NCBI GenBank assembly: GCA_900708905.1
Contig: CAADRB010000025.1
Coordinates: forward strand, 2,043,026 to 2,107,025
DNA: 64,000 nt
Source of the DNA: Hymenolepis diminuta
Lineage: Eukaryota > Platyhelminthes > Cestoda > Cyclophyllidea > Hymenolepididae
Direction of reading: 5' to 3'
The notes below the pieces were generated by a model. It did no database searches and was not told the origin of the DNA. It saw only the letters and a program-made list of their open reading frames with translations. Positions 49,401-60,795 of the stretch are shown here, one piece after another (positions within the stretch are counted from its first letter, which is position 1; the number at the start of each line of letters is the position of its first letter). The position numbers and the translations under genes were made by a program.

Positions 49401-52400
49401 CATATCCCCAGGCCCTAGATTAGACCAGAGTTATCATAACCCAGAAATAACTCTCGTTTTTTTATTATCACTACCTCTCCAAGCCAGTTAACACACACAT
49501 CTTCCATTTTCGCTGTGCGAACTAGGGTCCTCTATTTTTGTTCATGCGAAAATGGCGAGAGAGAAAGTTCGATGGCCGGTATAGCAAAATACGCATTCGC
49601 AGACGTCCGACATCTGGTCTTGTGTCGTCCTGGTGCAAAAAGTTCATTGCGTTCTCAATTCTAGTCCTCCCCTTCAGCATTTATTTGAAATGGGTCTGCC
49701 TGTCTGTCATATGTCTTGTGGTAGGCGTGAAATTCGCTACAAAAATCGGCATTTTGTACATACGTGTGTTTGTCTTCTCACCTACTAAATTTACCCAGTC
49801 GGTGCAATTCCGTCCAGAAGATAGATTATTACCAAGTGGGCAATTAACACGCTGAAGAAAGTAGTTGCATCTCATTAGAAAGAAGGGTCAATAACCGGTA
49901 CGAGCACGAAGAATTAACTGTGTCTGAAGTTCTTTTGCATATTTTTCCTCAATCCTTAACTGATGTACTCCAGAATTTATAATAATAGTTACCATCCGGT
50001 CTATTAGCTTGAAAAGCGAATTTATAGCTTCACTAGCTTTATTTTGAACTAACTCCTGAATCTTATTGGGAATTAGTTTAAATATAATGTGACATTTCTT
50101 TTAATTTTCGATTACTTTTAAAGATTCCTTGAGTATAACATTACTTTCATCTTGAATATTCAATTAACTATTGATCAGATGGAATGAAGAGCTTTGATTT
50201 AAGATTTACGGTATCGCGCTTATTCGAAAATTCCATTTATTTTAAGTAACATTATTTTTGTTTAACTTGGGTGTGGCATCAAAATATAAACGCGGTCTCT
50301 ATAAGTTAAAATCCCTGCTACTTTCTAAATTATATTTGCGTTTTCCACTATGTTTGCTTGCCGTTGTGTTTTTTAGGCAAATCTGGGAGCTAGATAAAGT
50401 AATTTATTTGCGTCATATTCTACAGATTATTTGTTTAAATTTTCATGAAATGCCTTTGGTAACCAATTGCCAAATTTGTTAAAGCTTTTAGAAGCTTAAC
50501 TTGAAGGGTAGTTAAATATTTAATAGCACTGTGGATCACGTAATACATCCTTATTTACATTCAACTTTTCCAAATCGGCACGTCGAAAATATTTGGACAA
50601 ATAAACATACGGACATCAATTCGAGATGACGATAAATAATTTTTGCCGACTCAAAATCACCCAGATATCTCCGAATAAACCGTAGATTTTACAAGCTAGA
50701 TCGCTTTATGAACTTGACTCTTTAATATTCATTTTTCTAACTCTCACTTCATATAGTCATGGTTTATGTCATTTATCTGAATTTGGACTTGGATTTACTT
50801 GTGGATTTTGATACTTTTAGAGCTGGGTGATAATTACAATTTCCAATGTTGGTTAGGTTAAATTACTGTTTATTTTTAACCCCAAAGTAAAAATGTTAGG
50901 CACTACTATTTAAATTTCCAAATAAATAAACTTTCGTTTGAATTCTTTAAATTCCGTGGAATCTTGATTTGGGATGTATGTGAAACTCATAATATTGACA
51001 ACTTGGAAGATGGTTTCGTTCATCACCCTTGAATCTTATATGATTGATCTTGTGAATTCTTGCTTCATTATTTCAACCACCAGTAGCCAGCATCCTGAAA
51101 TTGAATGCAGAAAGTTTCTTGTCCGGTGAAGACTGGCATTTTACATCATAAATTCACTCAAAGGTAAGTTTTCGAATGTTATCCCTAAAAGGTTAAGTAA
51201 ATGGACTATTTATATCCCTAAAACCTTTCAACTACTTGTACAACTAGAAGTTTTCTTTTTTTAACCGCTTCCTAGTTATGGTAAACCTAATAGTAATATT
51301 ATTACCGTTGTAGATTGAAAAGCAGAACAGTATGGAAGGGGTGAATCTACCTTCTCTACTTATTCAACTTCGTCAGTGTCGAATGGGCATCATTCAGACA
51401 GCTCAGCAACTCCGTTATTCCTACGCAGCTGTCATTGAAGGTGGAAAGCTACTGCTGGCTACACCCACCGAGGAAAGAACTTCTCTTGTGGTGAGCTTTC
51501 CTCCATTTCATGGACCCTAATATTCCTTTAGTAATAATAATTTATAGTTGTTTCATTGTGTGCTTGTACCGTAGCAGTTGGAGTACATGGCTACTAAGTC
51601 AAAGGTCACAGTAATTTATAGAAATGGTAGTTAATACTAGTCAGCAATTATGGTGGTAAAATGCCATTTTCTCGTCATCAGTTAGATTCCAGCATATCTT
51701 CCTTAATTTCAATGTGAGAATTGAAAAACGCTTCCACTAATGGTTTTGAGTTATATTTTACTTGGAGTAACGTTAGAGATTCTATTTCAGCTTTTTCGCT
51801 CCAGTTACCTATAATAATCAAAATAGTCTAAATCCGCCGTATTGTATCAACTCAAAGTTCCACTGTAATAATCACGAGCAATTACACACGTAATTAAATT
51901 AGTAATTTCAATTAACACTTTTAACACTAGTTCACCTAAAAAAGTTGTAATATGCCTGCTTAATACATTTAAATTCAATCTATGCTAATATTTATCTTCT
52001 TGTGTCCACAAGAATTAATTTTCCGCGTTTTGTGCCTATTGAAAGTACTGACAGTTCTGTTTAACTTTCGAGTAACTGAACACTACCATACTACTTAGCA
52101 GTCTCTAATATAAACTAGGCTGCTACTATATTCTTGGGTACTTATTGGAGTAGATGCTTTAGCTGCAAAATGCTCAGATCCGTTAGATGTTAAGTAGGAA
52201 AAAAAGTTAAAAGTCCAGTAACTCGATGATTGTGCTTTTTTAAGAAAATACAACCGCTTATTTAGCTTGTGGTATCAAGAAAATAATTGGCTAACTAATT
52301 AGCTGTGACGAAATCTCACTGCATTGGAAATCGGTAGTTATCGATAAACTAGTGTATGAGAAATAAAGTCTTTTTACTCCGTTCGGGTGCACTGACTGTA

Positions 52401-55400
52401 TTCAATTTGGCTTCCTAGCACAAATCTACCTTATTCGGTCCTATTCGGATATATTTTAATTGCCCAATCGAATTATGGCTATGCGTTGGTATTCAATTTT
52501 AAAAAAATATTGGAAGAAAATCTCTTGTTGTGTTCATCCGATAAGTTAATACGGAATCTCCTGAATATTCTCCAGCAAAATTGTTCGTTCTGGAGAGTCC
52601 TGCATAATTACGATGGAGAATCGAGTTTGATCCATAATACGATCTATTTATTAGGGATAGGGCATTAAGGGAAAGAGTTGTTTTGATTAAATAAACTCAG
52701 CTTGTTCGCTGATTCATAAGGAAATCTAATTTTCAAGGTCGAGACTATTAGAGAAGAAGCGTGATGCTTGAATGGGTTAGGAGAATGATTGTTAAATAAA
52801 CTCAAACCCAAATATTCCGCCAAGTAAATCTAATTCTTGGTCGCCGGTGGCGCATTGGTCATCGATCACGTCTCCTATATCAGATGTCACAGCTTTGATT
52901 CCATTTGACGCACACCCAGTGGGCGGAATGGCCAACTGCATTGGTTAGTTCTGTCCAATGTAGAGAGAGTGGCAGAATTCGAGTTTCTTACGAGGGAGGC
53001 TCTGTAATGTTACTCTCAACCCAAGATGGACGTTGGTGGACGCTTGGGGATTATTAAGTTTAGACTGTATTTCTATTCTTCAACTAGAAAATGATATCTC
53101 TGTAGATTTAAGAATATAATTCTGTACAACGCATTTTTTTTATTTCTGAGAGGTGAATGTGTGCTAAATTCCCATAAAGCGCTTTCCCATTTACGCATTT
53201 ATGTTTGACCTGGTTTAAAATGCCCTTTAAATGCTATTTGTAAGTTCTACAAGGAAGCGAATTTGTGTGCTTCTCTCCACTGTTTAATTAATTTCCCATA
53301 TGTTTACTGAAATGAAGGCACTAATGAAGGAGAAGGAAAAGTAATTACGGTTAAAAGGTATAATACTTGGGAGATCAAAGGATTTGAATAAGGCGGTACG
53401 AAAATAACACATTGAGGAGTTGAGAAATTTCGAAGAATTCATTAGTTCCAGGTTACTTTGGCTGACCTGAATAGACAGTACGTAACTGCTTATCGTCGAT
53501 TATTCATTAAAGTGGATGAATTTTAGTGTTTTCAATAGAGCATCAAGTATTTTTACTTAGTTAATATATAGAAAAGTAGAATGTAATGTATTATATAAAA
53601 TACCAGGAAGAAAATATGAGGGTGTCAATAGAAAATCAAAATATACACGGTAAAGCATCTAGAGACCAATAAAAATGAATGATGAAACAAGTCATCAATT
53701 TACTTAAAACAGTTTTCAGGTGTACTCAGTTCCATGCATTGACCAGTTTCTCTTCCGTTTCATTCCCTCCATGAATTAATCCTGTTAACACAAATTACCC
53801 TCAATGGGGTATTTCACGTAATTGAATTTATTTTTTGTTTCAAATTTTGTTTTAATCAGTCTCCCATGCCTAGCAGTAGTAATTTGATTTATTAAGTATA
53901 CCGTGGGTATGGATCAGTTGCACCTTCTATCTCCTTTACTTTAATTTTTTAAAACAATGGTTTTAGTAATATAAAAAAGGGGAAAGCGGGATGAAAGATT
54001 GTGTATTTATACAAGAAGCATGATGTCGTAGTACGTGGGAAAGAGTAAAACAGCATTAGGAGAAGTTATTCAAGCACATATCTAAATTGCAATTCGTTGT
54101 GATTATGTCATAGGCAGATCGATTTTGAAAAGTGTTCCCCCATTTGATTCACTGTTTCTGATTTGAGAAAATTGTCAATTCCGATTACTGGATGAAATAC
54201 GAGTTGCAGAACTCCTTCAAAATAGTCCAGATGTTAATTGTGGGTGATCAATGCAAAGTAAGTTCTGGAGTACAACCTGCACCATATCTTAACAAATCTG
54301 AAAAAGGTTTTAAACTAACTATAATCATATCAGATAATTTAATACTTGGGATAAACAATCTATTCAAGTTCTAATGCATAAGAAAATTAGTATTTTCGGT
54401 GATGGCGTAGTAGTCAACATGCAATTTGACAGTATTGAGATTGAGGCACATCAGTAAGCGTTCCATGTTTGAATGGAATGACTAACTTGAGTTGTTAATC
54501 AAAGTTAATGGAATATTTGCGGAGTGATTTTTTTTCTATCAAATGTTTCAATATCTCTTTTTATAGTCCAAAGTGAATACTTCAAAATTCTGACCTCCAG
54601 TGAATTTGGGAATTACTATAAACGTTCTGGAGAAGTCAAATGTTAATTTGAATAATCATTCGTTCTTAATCTCGTGTAGATCTTTTCTCTCGTTCTAAAG
54701 TTAAGTAGCCAATTCGTCAAAAACAGTAACTTTTTTGGATTGCCTATCATGCGGTTGTTAAATCTCATTAGCTAATTAGGTAGGTTGCATACTATCTTGA
54801 AATTTTGACAGCCGAAGGAGCTAAAAAATTACTTTTATTTTTTGTCAGTTCCTCTTCAGAGCTCAGTTGTTTACTTTGAATAGTTAACCGTTGCTTTTCT
54901 TCAATGTTTGTTTCTAATTCATTTATGCTGCTCTTTTCCGTTGGGGGTATAGTAAGAAATCCATATTTAATGCAGCACAAATGAAATCATTTTTTTTCAT
55001 TAATAAGCCAAATTCAATTACTATAAACCACGACGAATGGTTACGGAGGCACAAATCCTCTATTTAATTTATCTTTCAAAATTTAAGATCATCGAGGACA
55101 ATGCTCATGAGGCATGATTTATTCTCCTTCATTCAAGTAAATATATTGCCTGATTTTCATATAGATGAGATTCTCTTCTCTTGTAGTTGCTTATGGGACT
55201 ACATGTTATCGTTGGAAGCGTTCATTTCTCCCTCTTTCTCATAGCTGTTACTCGTTTCTTCCTTTGAGTTTCCGGGGCGACTGCAGTACTAAGGCTTTTG
55301 CTATTGTGTTTTGACCTCCACCATCTCTCTTTTTTGCACATACTTTCATATTGTTTCTCCAAAGTGGTGCGTAATTTTATAGTCCCTCGTGATGGAATTT

Positions 55401-58400
55401 AAACAAATAATCTATTGTAAGGGGAACCCTCGCTAAAAATTACCAAATCGGGATAGAGAAAGCTAGCTAGGCCATTATTCTTTCCAGCTTTGGAAAATCC
55501 ACTACCACAAGAAAGAAAACATAATGATTATTAGGCAGAAAGGCATCTTAAAAACGAGGAAAATATCATACATAGAATGAAGTGAAGAAGTCAGAAGCCA
55601 TTATTGAAAGGAGTTTTCTTTACAAACTGTATGATTCCAGTTCCATTGCATCTTCTTGGCGTTGTTATATGGAAGATGCGCAATGTTTAACTAGCTGCCC
55701 TGTTTTGCTTTCGTTTTTTGCATCCACACGTTCTTCAACATCTTTTCATAATGAAGGGACATTCCAGTTATGTGATCTATGAGTTTTAATGTAATGTGGT
55801 CTAGATGATCTGTTTATTGGCAAAACAAGTTGCGCACATAAACACACAAGCTTATTGCTGAAGTTACATATTAGAGGAAAATGACATTTGGAAGACATAA
55901 AATGGCATAATGTAACAGACCTCCAACGAAGCTTTGGCTGGTGCTTGTGCCCTCAGTGTCTGTTTTGCAATTTTTCATCTACGTAATTAAATTGAAACCA
56001 AAATTATGAAGTGAATTTTGAAGAACACTTTCGAATTTATACTTTTTTCCATTGCCGATAAATCAAAAGTTTTACCTTAGATCGCTATCATTCACTTCTC
56101 AGCCTCTCTCATTAGCTGAAGTAACTGAACGCTAAAGTGAAAGCAACATTTATTGAATCAGAATAGATCAAGATTTCCCTATCGTATTGTAATTTGCGCG
56201 CAAGAGTTGTTTACCCTTTTCATAAGCATACTGCTCTGTTTTAGATAGTTATCAAAAAGTATACCCTTATTTACCTCTGCCGTACATTTGGACTTGATAT
56301 CTATTAACAAATTTCCTGCTCATTGTAGTAAATACGTGTGTACCCACACTATCTATTTCTGTGTTTTGGCTTGATCTCCCACAAAAGTGAATGTAGGCCA
56401 ACAGGGAGAATAGTAGATGTAAAGTTTTTTTCCCCATCGGATAAATATTTGTTATCCATGGGCTCAGGACAAGTGCCTTAATAACATGTAGTTGTCGTTC
56501 TATCTTGTAGATTGTTAAACTTGAACATTTTCTGTTATTAAGCACAGTCTAAGGTAGTGTGTAAGCGAAAAATACAGGTCTGGAAATCTCACACTATTAG
56601 GAACCCAAATTGAATATTTTCGGTATATTTATGGTTCATCTTTCGTGCAGTGGTTTATTGATTATCGGATCATGAACCTACTGCCTGCAATTGAAATCTC
56701 GCCATTTTCGAATTTATTGATTAACTTAACAGTTCAATAGATATAAGAAAATGCATTGTCTCAACAACTGAATTATTTTTTGAGTTACAGATCTTCTCCC
56801 CCCCCTCCCCCCGCCCTCTTTTTCACTATTTTCATAGTGTAGTCTCAGCGGTTGTACTAATAATGGCGTAGTTTAATAAAACTCAGCGCAGACTTAACGC
56901 TTTCAGCTGTTTACATCAAGGCTAGGCATTTCGCATTGTATTAAACTCAATTGTTATTCCCATAACTGATATCTCAATAAAACTGACAGGATTACTATTG
57001 CTTAAGATCTGAAATGGCTTGTTTCATCCTAGGGGCTTTCTGACCGATTTAATTTCAATTCTACCTTTAGGTTATTCACAATTCCTTTCTATAGCCTCTG
57101 ACGCCCGAATGTGCTATCACTGATGCTATTCTTTGAGAAAAACTTCAGACGTCCTCAGTTGCTTTCGATTTTATTATCTGAACACACCTGGCTTATTGTT
57201 TAAGAAAGTTTCCAAAAAATGCTCCTCGTGTATCTTTAAATATGGTAATCATGCAATCATGTCTGTTAATCAAATACGGAATTCTTGTGAATCGTTGATA
57301 TTTGGGTCTGTCTCTTCAGATTGCCTTAACTTGGTATTCCTGAGGAGGCGTTCGGTGTCCGTAATGTACACCCATAATACAGACGGTTGGTTAAACGATG
57401 TTTTTTCTCAATGATAGTGACTAAGAAATTTTCTCACGGTTAGATAAGTGTTGGCAAGAACTTTACTTCATAAATTTGAGAATGAAATATTTTTTCTTTA
57501 CAAAGGCTTTGATCTTGCCTTTCTACGTTTTACATACTATTAACTACGGCGAAGAGTATTTAAAACCAGTCCATGAAATATGAGTAAAAAGTCTACTTCG
57601 ATTACCGATTCGCTATTGAAGGAACCTATGTTCAGCAACCACTAAAAATGTATGTTGTTTTGGTATAGAGGAAATTGAGGTCTCCGAGTGTCATAGATGA
57701 TCAATCTCAAAAGTACGTACAGTTCTACAGTTAATGAAGCACCAATGTTGTAATAGAAAACAAAGCTACATTGGTTAATACAGACGGACGATTTCCTTTT
57801 CTAAGACCGGTTTAGAAGAATGTTATACCACTTTTTGGGTCAAAAGAAAGGTGGAGAGCCTTATCTGAAAGTGTCGCTATCAACTGTTTATCCTGGTCAA
57901 TATTATCAACGTCTCTTATCTTTAACTTAGCAGACATACGCTGCCAGCATTCATCAAGCTATAAACTAACAGAATTCAGAAAATCACTTGATTTCAACAG
58001 TTCCTTATGATTAATATCGCCTTTAATAGCAAAATTTTTAGTTATTACTATTTCTTTTCTTCTAGTTTCCCGAACACAACAGGCTTGCAGATGACGATGA
58101 TGATGACAATAATGACGAAATTGAAAGTGACTCTACAACATCGGAGGACAGTTTCTCAGACAACGATGACGACAGCAGTGTAGACTCAGACAACGCCAGT
58201 GATGAAGTGATTGACCTCCCTGCTGAAGTTCACCTCCCCGAGGACATTCACGCCGAACGAGAACTTCTTCGACACCTTTGGTTGCGCAGTGGTGATGGTT
58301 GTGGAATGGAGGATGATTATTCCACCTCTGGATCCTCGAATGAGGAGAATGAAGTTGAAATTATGCAGCTGTTTAACCATCGGAAATCTCATCATCATAA

Positions 58401-58476
58401 TCACACCTTCGAATCGTCCTGTAGACCCGTAGAATTTGAGGTTCTTGAGAATGGAGATGTCATTAAAGAGACGTGA
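37420..58476 (+). CDS. Non-receptor protein tyrosine phosphatase, PTPN1/PTPN2 type
   Basis: Six exons join in frame: 37420-37554, 37623-37689, 37721-38064, 38134-38343, 51314-51490 and 58066-58472. The product removes phosphate from tyrosine. Motifs in order: N-terminal LEREFHHLDECRSW helix; NRYRDIIPYDETRV, the phosphotyrosine-recognition loop (residues 60-73); TGDYINANYV; YILTQGPLLQTVGHFW; WPD loop (W197, D199); signature HCSAGVGRSGTF with catalytic Cys233; and Q-loop MGIIQTAQQLRYSY (Gln280, Gln283). These fit PTP1B/TC-PTP best. Intron 2 is 31 nt and intron 4 is 12,970 nt, falling just after the signature. The last exon adds an acidic Asp/Ser-rich tail not seen in vertebrate relatives. It runs into ACGTGAGT, which is both a strong donor and an in-frame TGA at 58474-58476. 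If the TGA is used the protein has 447 aa; otherwise it continues downstream. No hydrophobic ER anchor is visible. Confidence 0.88.
40012..40345 (+). repeat. Dispersed repeat family R2, copy 2
   Basis: This is the partner of 6957-7290. Shared blocks are gcagaggcct, cagcaatcaatat, gcttagcgtt, ttctcgctacctt, aatttcgggagcaa, ggactctgctagac, tatctg and gtagcatc. Confidence 0.6.
40429..40454. repeat. (TA)n microsatellite
   Basis: About 13 uninterrupted TA dinucleotides lie in the large PTPN intron. Confidence 0.95.
44800..45350 (-). pseudogene. Integrase remnant of the Ty3/Gypsy element
   Basis: On the minus strand the core starts with WTRLHIDFAGP (first catalytic Asp), continues to VSDNRTQFTS (second Asp, with Arg where Gly is usual) and reaches PYHPRSNGQAERFVD (catalytic Glu). 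The upstream HHCC region around 45330-45420 has in-frame stops. The core itself is broken by stops between 45180 and 45215. Confidence 0.85.
45714..45953 (-). pseudogene. RNase H remnant of the Ty3/Gypsy element
   Basis: LTDHKPLLSMFGPRKG on the minus strand is the conserved end of the Ty3/Gypsy RNase H (TDHKPL). It is followed by HLQWWALMLIGHDYDIKY, the usual QRWALxLxxYDY region, altered. The frame is open for 79 codons only. Confidence 0.85.
46406..47238 (-). pseudogene. Reverse transcriptase remnant of the Ty3/Gypsy element
   Basis: The segments, in several frames, are LEQMGVLQPVTYSKKAAPIV, then FFAKMDLSDAHFQIEM, then TAPANFQHIMDNM and AAYLDDITVV, which carries the YLDD catalytic motif. 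Next come the usual thumb residues with FLGFIFDSTGRRP. Stops follow RKANG, and a frame change lies near 46670-46690. Confidence 0.88.
47260..47470 (-). pseudogene. Aspartic protease remnant of the Ty3/Gypsy element
   Basis: The minus-strand translation reads FQVDTELDITIISSETWKIL. The surroundings match the retroelement protease active site, but the expected Asp-Thr-Gly reads Asp-Thr-Glu, so catalytic function is lost. Confidence 0.65.
47560..48432 (-). pseudogene. Gag remnant with CCHC zinc knuckle
   Basis: The minus-strand gag begins with an ATG near 48430 and soon shifts frame at an A8 run. It then meets a TAG in FAA-stop-YARNRDVYDNR, where the family has a Trp. LKNLTFEETIEKCGVFGD and SLFNRRFKCLNL follow. 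A CCHC knuckle, CGFCDSLHLNKDC, lies near 47650-47690. At least two frames are needed to read the whole. Confidence 0.8.
49010..49133 (-). mobile_element. tRNA-derived SINE, reverse-oriented copy
   Basis: On the minus strand the head reads TAGCTCAGTGGTCAACGTGC, then TCGTCTAATAAGTCAGAG and GTGGATTCGATGCCC, the most canonical box A and box B in the window. It is followed by GAGCGGAATGGCCAACCGC and CAACCCAAAATGAG. The central body is deleted. It is the only clear copy on this strand. Confidence 0.8.
51567..51750 (+). mobile_element. tRNA-derived SINE, copy f (diverged)
   Basis: The copy reads gtaccgtagcagttggagtacatggctactaagtcaaaggtcacag, then a worn body, then gagaattgaaaaacgcttccactaatgg. This matches the head (agtcagaggtcac) and the 3' block (ttggaaaacgctttcctaaatgg) of the family. 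Confidence 0.6.
52840..53056 (+). mobile_element. tRNA-derived SINE, copy g
   Basis: The head is gtcgccggtggcgcattggtcatcgatcacgtctcc, with atcagatgtcacagctttgattcc. The body reads gcacacccagtgggcggaatggccaac, gcagaattcgagtttcttac, gctctgtaatgttactctcaacccaagatgg and cgttggtggacgctt. It is truncated at the 3' end compared with copy b. Confidence 0.8.
54403..54500 (+). mobile_element. tRNA-derived SINE head, fragment
   Basis: The fragment reads gatggcgtagtagtcaacatgcaatttgacagtattgagattgaggcacatcagtaagcg, a worn head. A worn stretch, ggaatgactaacttgagttgttaa, follows where the family has ggaatggccaac. Only weak support remains. Confidence 0.4.
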
Positions 58477-58690
58477 GTCGACTTCCTTTTCATCCTCTAT
58501 TTGGTTCTATAATCACTAATAAGAAAATAAGGACCATTAGATTGTTTTATGCCTAATTGAAATAGTCATTAAACTGGTGCTAATAAGTAGAGATAGTTAT
58601 TCTATACTTCAAGGGTTTCATATCTTATACTGAGAGTGTTTAAGGGTGATTTAAATCTTATTTTATCCCGTCAAATCCTATTATCATTAG

Positions 58691-58913
58691 TGTAGCACCC
58701 AGCGTCCACGTTTGTCAGGTCAGAGGTCACAAGATCGGTACTCATCGGTGGTCTAGCGGTTAACGTGAGCGTTCGCCAAAGCCTACTGTGTGGAATGGCC
58801 AATGGTTAAGGCTGGCTAATAAAGGCGGTAGAATTCTAATTTCTTACGTGGAAGCTCCATAATGTCACTCCTCTATCCAAGATGAGTGTCGGAATTTCAA
58901 TGACTTGAGGAAT
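58691..58913 (+). mobile_element. tRNA-derived SINE with doubled head
   Basis: A first head (58691-58745, ending cagaggtcacaagatcggtactcat) is followed directly by a second head start (ggtggtctagcggttaacgtgagc). Then comes the usual body: gtggaatggccaatggttaaggctggctaataaagg, agaattctaatttcttacg, aatgtcactcctctatccaagatgag. The 3' block is worn. Confidence 0.75.
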
Positions 58914-59459
58914 TTAAATGAAAAAGATATAATGTACCTTAATAATTTCCTTGTTTATTCAACGAAACTGTTAAGGAGAGAAAATTTACAGTAATCAGTA
59001 TCTATTCTCTTAAGGCATCATTTTCACTAAGCATTGTTAGCATGTTACGTAGCAATTACATGTATCCGTTATAGCCTCTTGTAATTATCGAATATTCCTT
59101 GATCGTACAAGATTAGATCCATTTTCTCATGCTGCTTCGTTTCGTCCTCTTTTTCACATGCTTCAGTGATTCATATTACCCGACTTTGCCGGCCGACCCG
59201 TTAGCGGGTTCATTAATAACCCTCCGTGGCTAATTATTTTCTAATATAGCAGATTTAGTGGCAGTAGACTTGTTAGTGGCAAAGTCCCTTGGGGAAAGAG
59301 GTGTATACCGACTTGCTGAAGTTATCTTTAAGCAGGATATATTTGGGCAAAAGGCGACCTCTTATGTCTGATTGATGGGGACTTTTTGAAGACAGAGCAA
59401 GGGGAGACGAGATGGGTGGACTCTTAGTCATCAGTAGTCTCTCTCGACTTGTCACAGTT

Positions 59460-59540
59460 GAAGAATGCGTGCGTGTGATATATGGCATGGCTTGCAACTG
59501 GGCTTGACAAGACGTCCTGATGGATGTGCTTTTTTTCCCG
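59460..59540 (+). repeat. Local repeat R5, copy 1
   Basis: The sequence gcgtgcgtgtgatatatggcatggcttgcaactgggcttgacaag followed by ggatgtgctttttttcccgtaaag matches 60705-60795 in order and orientation (gtatatggcgtgacttatagctaggcctgacaag; gggcactctttctccatgaaag). Confidence 0.65.
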
Positions 59541-60334
59541 TAAAGATGTAAGAAGGCTGGTGTTTTAATGTCTGAATTTAAGTGTCATAATGGATCAACC
59601 TTTCAATACTGGAATATCGACAGTGATGAATTAGCAGGTTGGCAAGACGGGTGGCCTGATGAATCAAGCTAATTCTACTTCTTGTTCCTTTATTTGTGCA
59701 TTTAATTATCCTCACAATTTGTTTTTCGCCTCCTTTTATAACCATTAGTTTTTTTAGTTACCAGGCTCATTATTTTTATTTTATATAAAATAAGACTTCC
59801 ACAATGTTGTAATGCTATGAAGCCTGTTTTTTGACGCTATGGTCTGTCCGTTCACTAAATATTTCTAGGCTCAGACCCGGAGAGATTTATTAGGCAGAAG
59901 TCCAGTTACTTTAGGATATTGCTAATTCAGCAAGGGCTATCTATACGAACATAGATCATCCTCCTGTTACTGATCTTGAAAATCAAATTGCCGCCAATAT
60001 CAATGTTTTCCCGAATAGCCTCAACCACATTTTGATAAGGCCCATGGGCGACTTGGAGACTACTCGTGGGAGTTGTTCAACTCGAATTAAAACAATAACT
60101 ACGCCTTTCTGGCATTTTTCCATCGAATTAAGATATTGGATGTCTCACTTGTAATGGCAGTGTGGGGATTCAGATCGTCTTACCTTCTTGATGTAAAACG
60201 CCAATCCAGCAGCGGTTATTCTAATAATTCGGGTCAGTGTATTCGATTTGTCCAGACGGCCATTTTGCCAATGAATAGCTCTCAAAAAAATCCGCACCTT
60301 CAGATGGGCATAATAAAGAGCGATCTTTTTAGAA

Positions 60335-60650
60335 TTCAGCTATCTTTTGGTACCCTGGAATGCCATTGATGACCCGTTTTATTAGCACATTGAATAATAG
60401 TAGGTATGGTCCGGTCAGTTTCAAATTTTCATGTGTAAACAAGTTTGCAGCCTGTCCATCTCATTTCTGCATAGTTTTCGCTTAAACGTCTGCAGGTTAA
60501 TGGTGAATGGACAATAAAATTTTAGATAACTCTCCAGATATTTTACACAACAGAGTATATATTTAATTCACCGAAGCCCATTGAACATGTTTTATTAGGT
60601 GCACTCGGTTTGCGTAGACTAGCTTCGAATTTAGATACCGCCTAAGATAT
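60335..60650 (+). repeat. Local repeat R6, copy 1
   Basis: This aligns with 61125-61410. Shared parts are ctggaatg plus attgatga, agtttcaaa, ataaaattttagataactc, atatatttaat, and gtgcactcggtttgcgtagactagcttcgaatttaga against gtacgttcggcttgtctagaccaactttgatcttagg. The copies have diverged considerably. Confidence 0.5.
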
Positions 60651-60704
60651 CACACTTTTCAGTCATATTAGCTCAGAGATCAGTTATCATTTGTTTTGCA
60701 CATT

Positions 60705-60795
60705 AAAAAATGCGTTTGTGGTATATGGCGTGACTTATAGCTAGGCCTGACAAGTCTTGCCTGTGAGTGATGGGCACTCTTTCTCCATGAAAGGG
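60705..60795 (+). repeat. Local repeat R5, copy 2
   Basis: This is the partner of 59460-59540, 1.25 kb downstream in the same orientation. Confidence 0.65.

Larger units (their letters stand above)
38344..51313 (+). other. 12.97-kb intron of the PTPN gene
   Basis: The intron is flanked by atg/gttcgt and gttgtag/att, both phase 0. It contains a strongly T-rich plus strand at about 38400-43700, repeat R2 copy 2, an (AT)n run, the decayed Ty3/Gypsy element and a reverse-oriented SINE. Open frames within it, including 39357-39662, look like T-rich random reading frames. Confidence 0.75.
51491..58065 (+). other. 6.6-kb intron of the PTPN gene
   Basis: The intron lies between the exons ending ACTTCTCTTGTG (donor gtgagc) and beginning TTTCCCGAACAC. 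It holds SINE copies at 51567, 52840 and 54403 and a C-rich tract near 56797. No gene was found; the open frames at 52486, 54192, 55582, 56267 and 57133 have no recognisable content. Confidence 0.75.
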
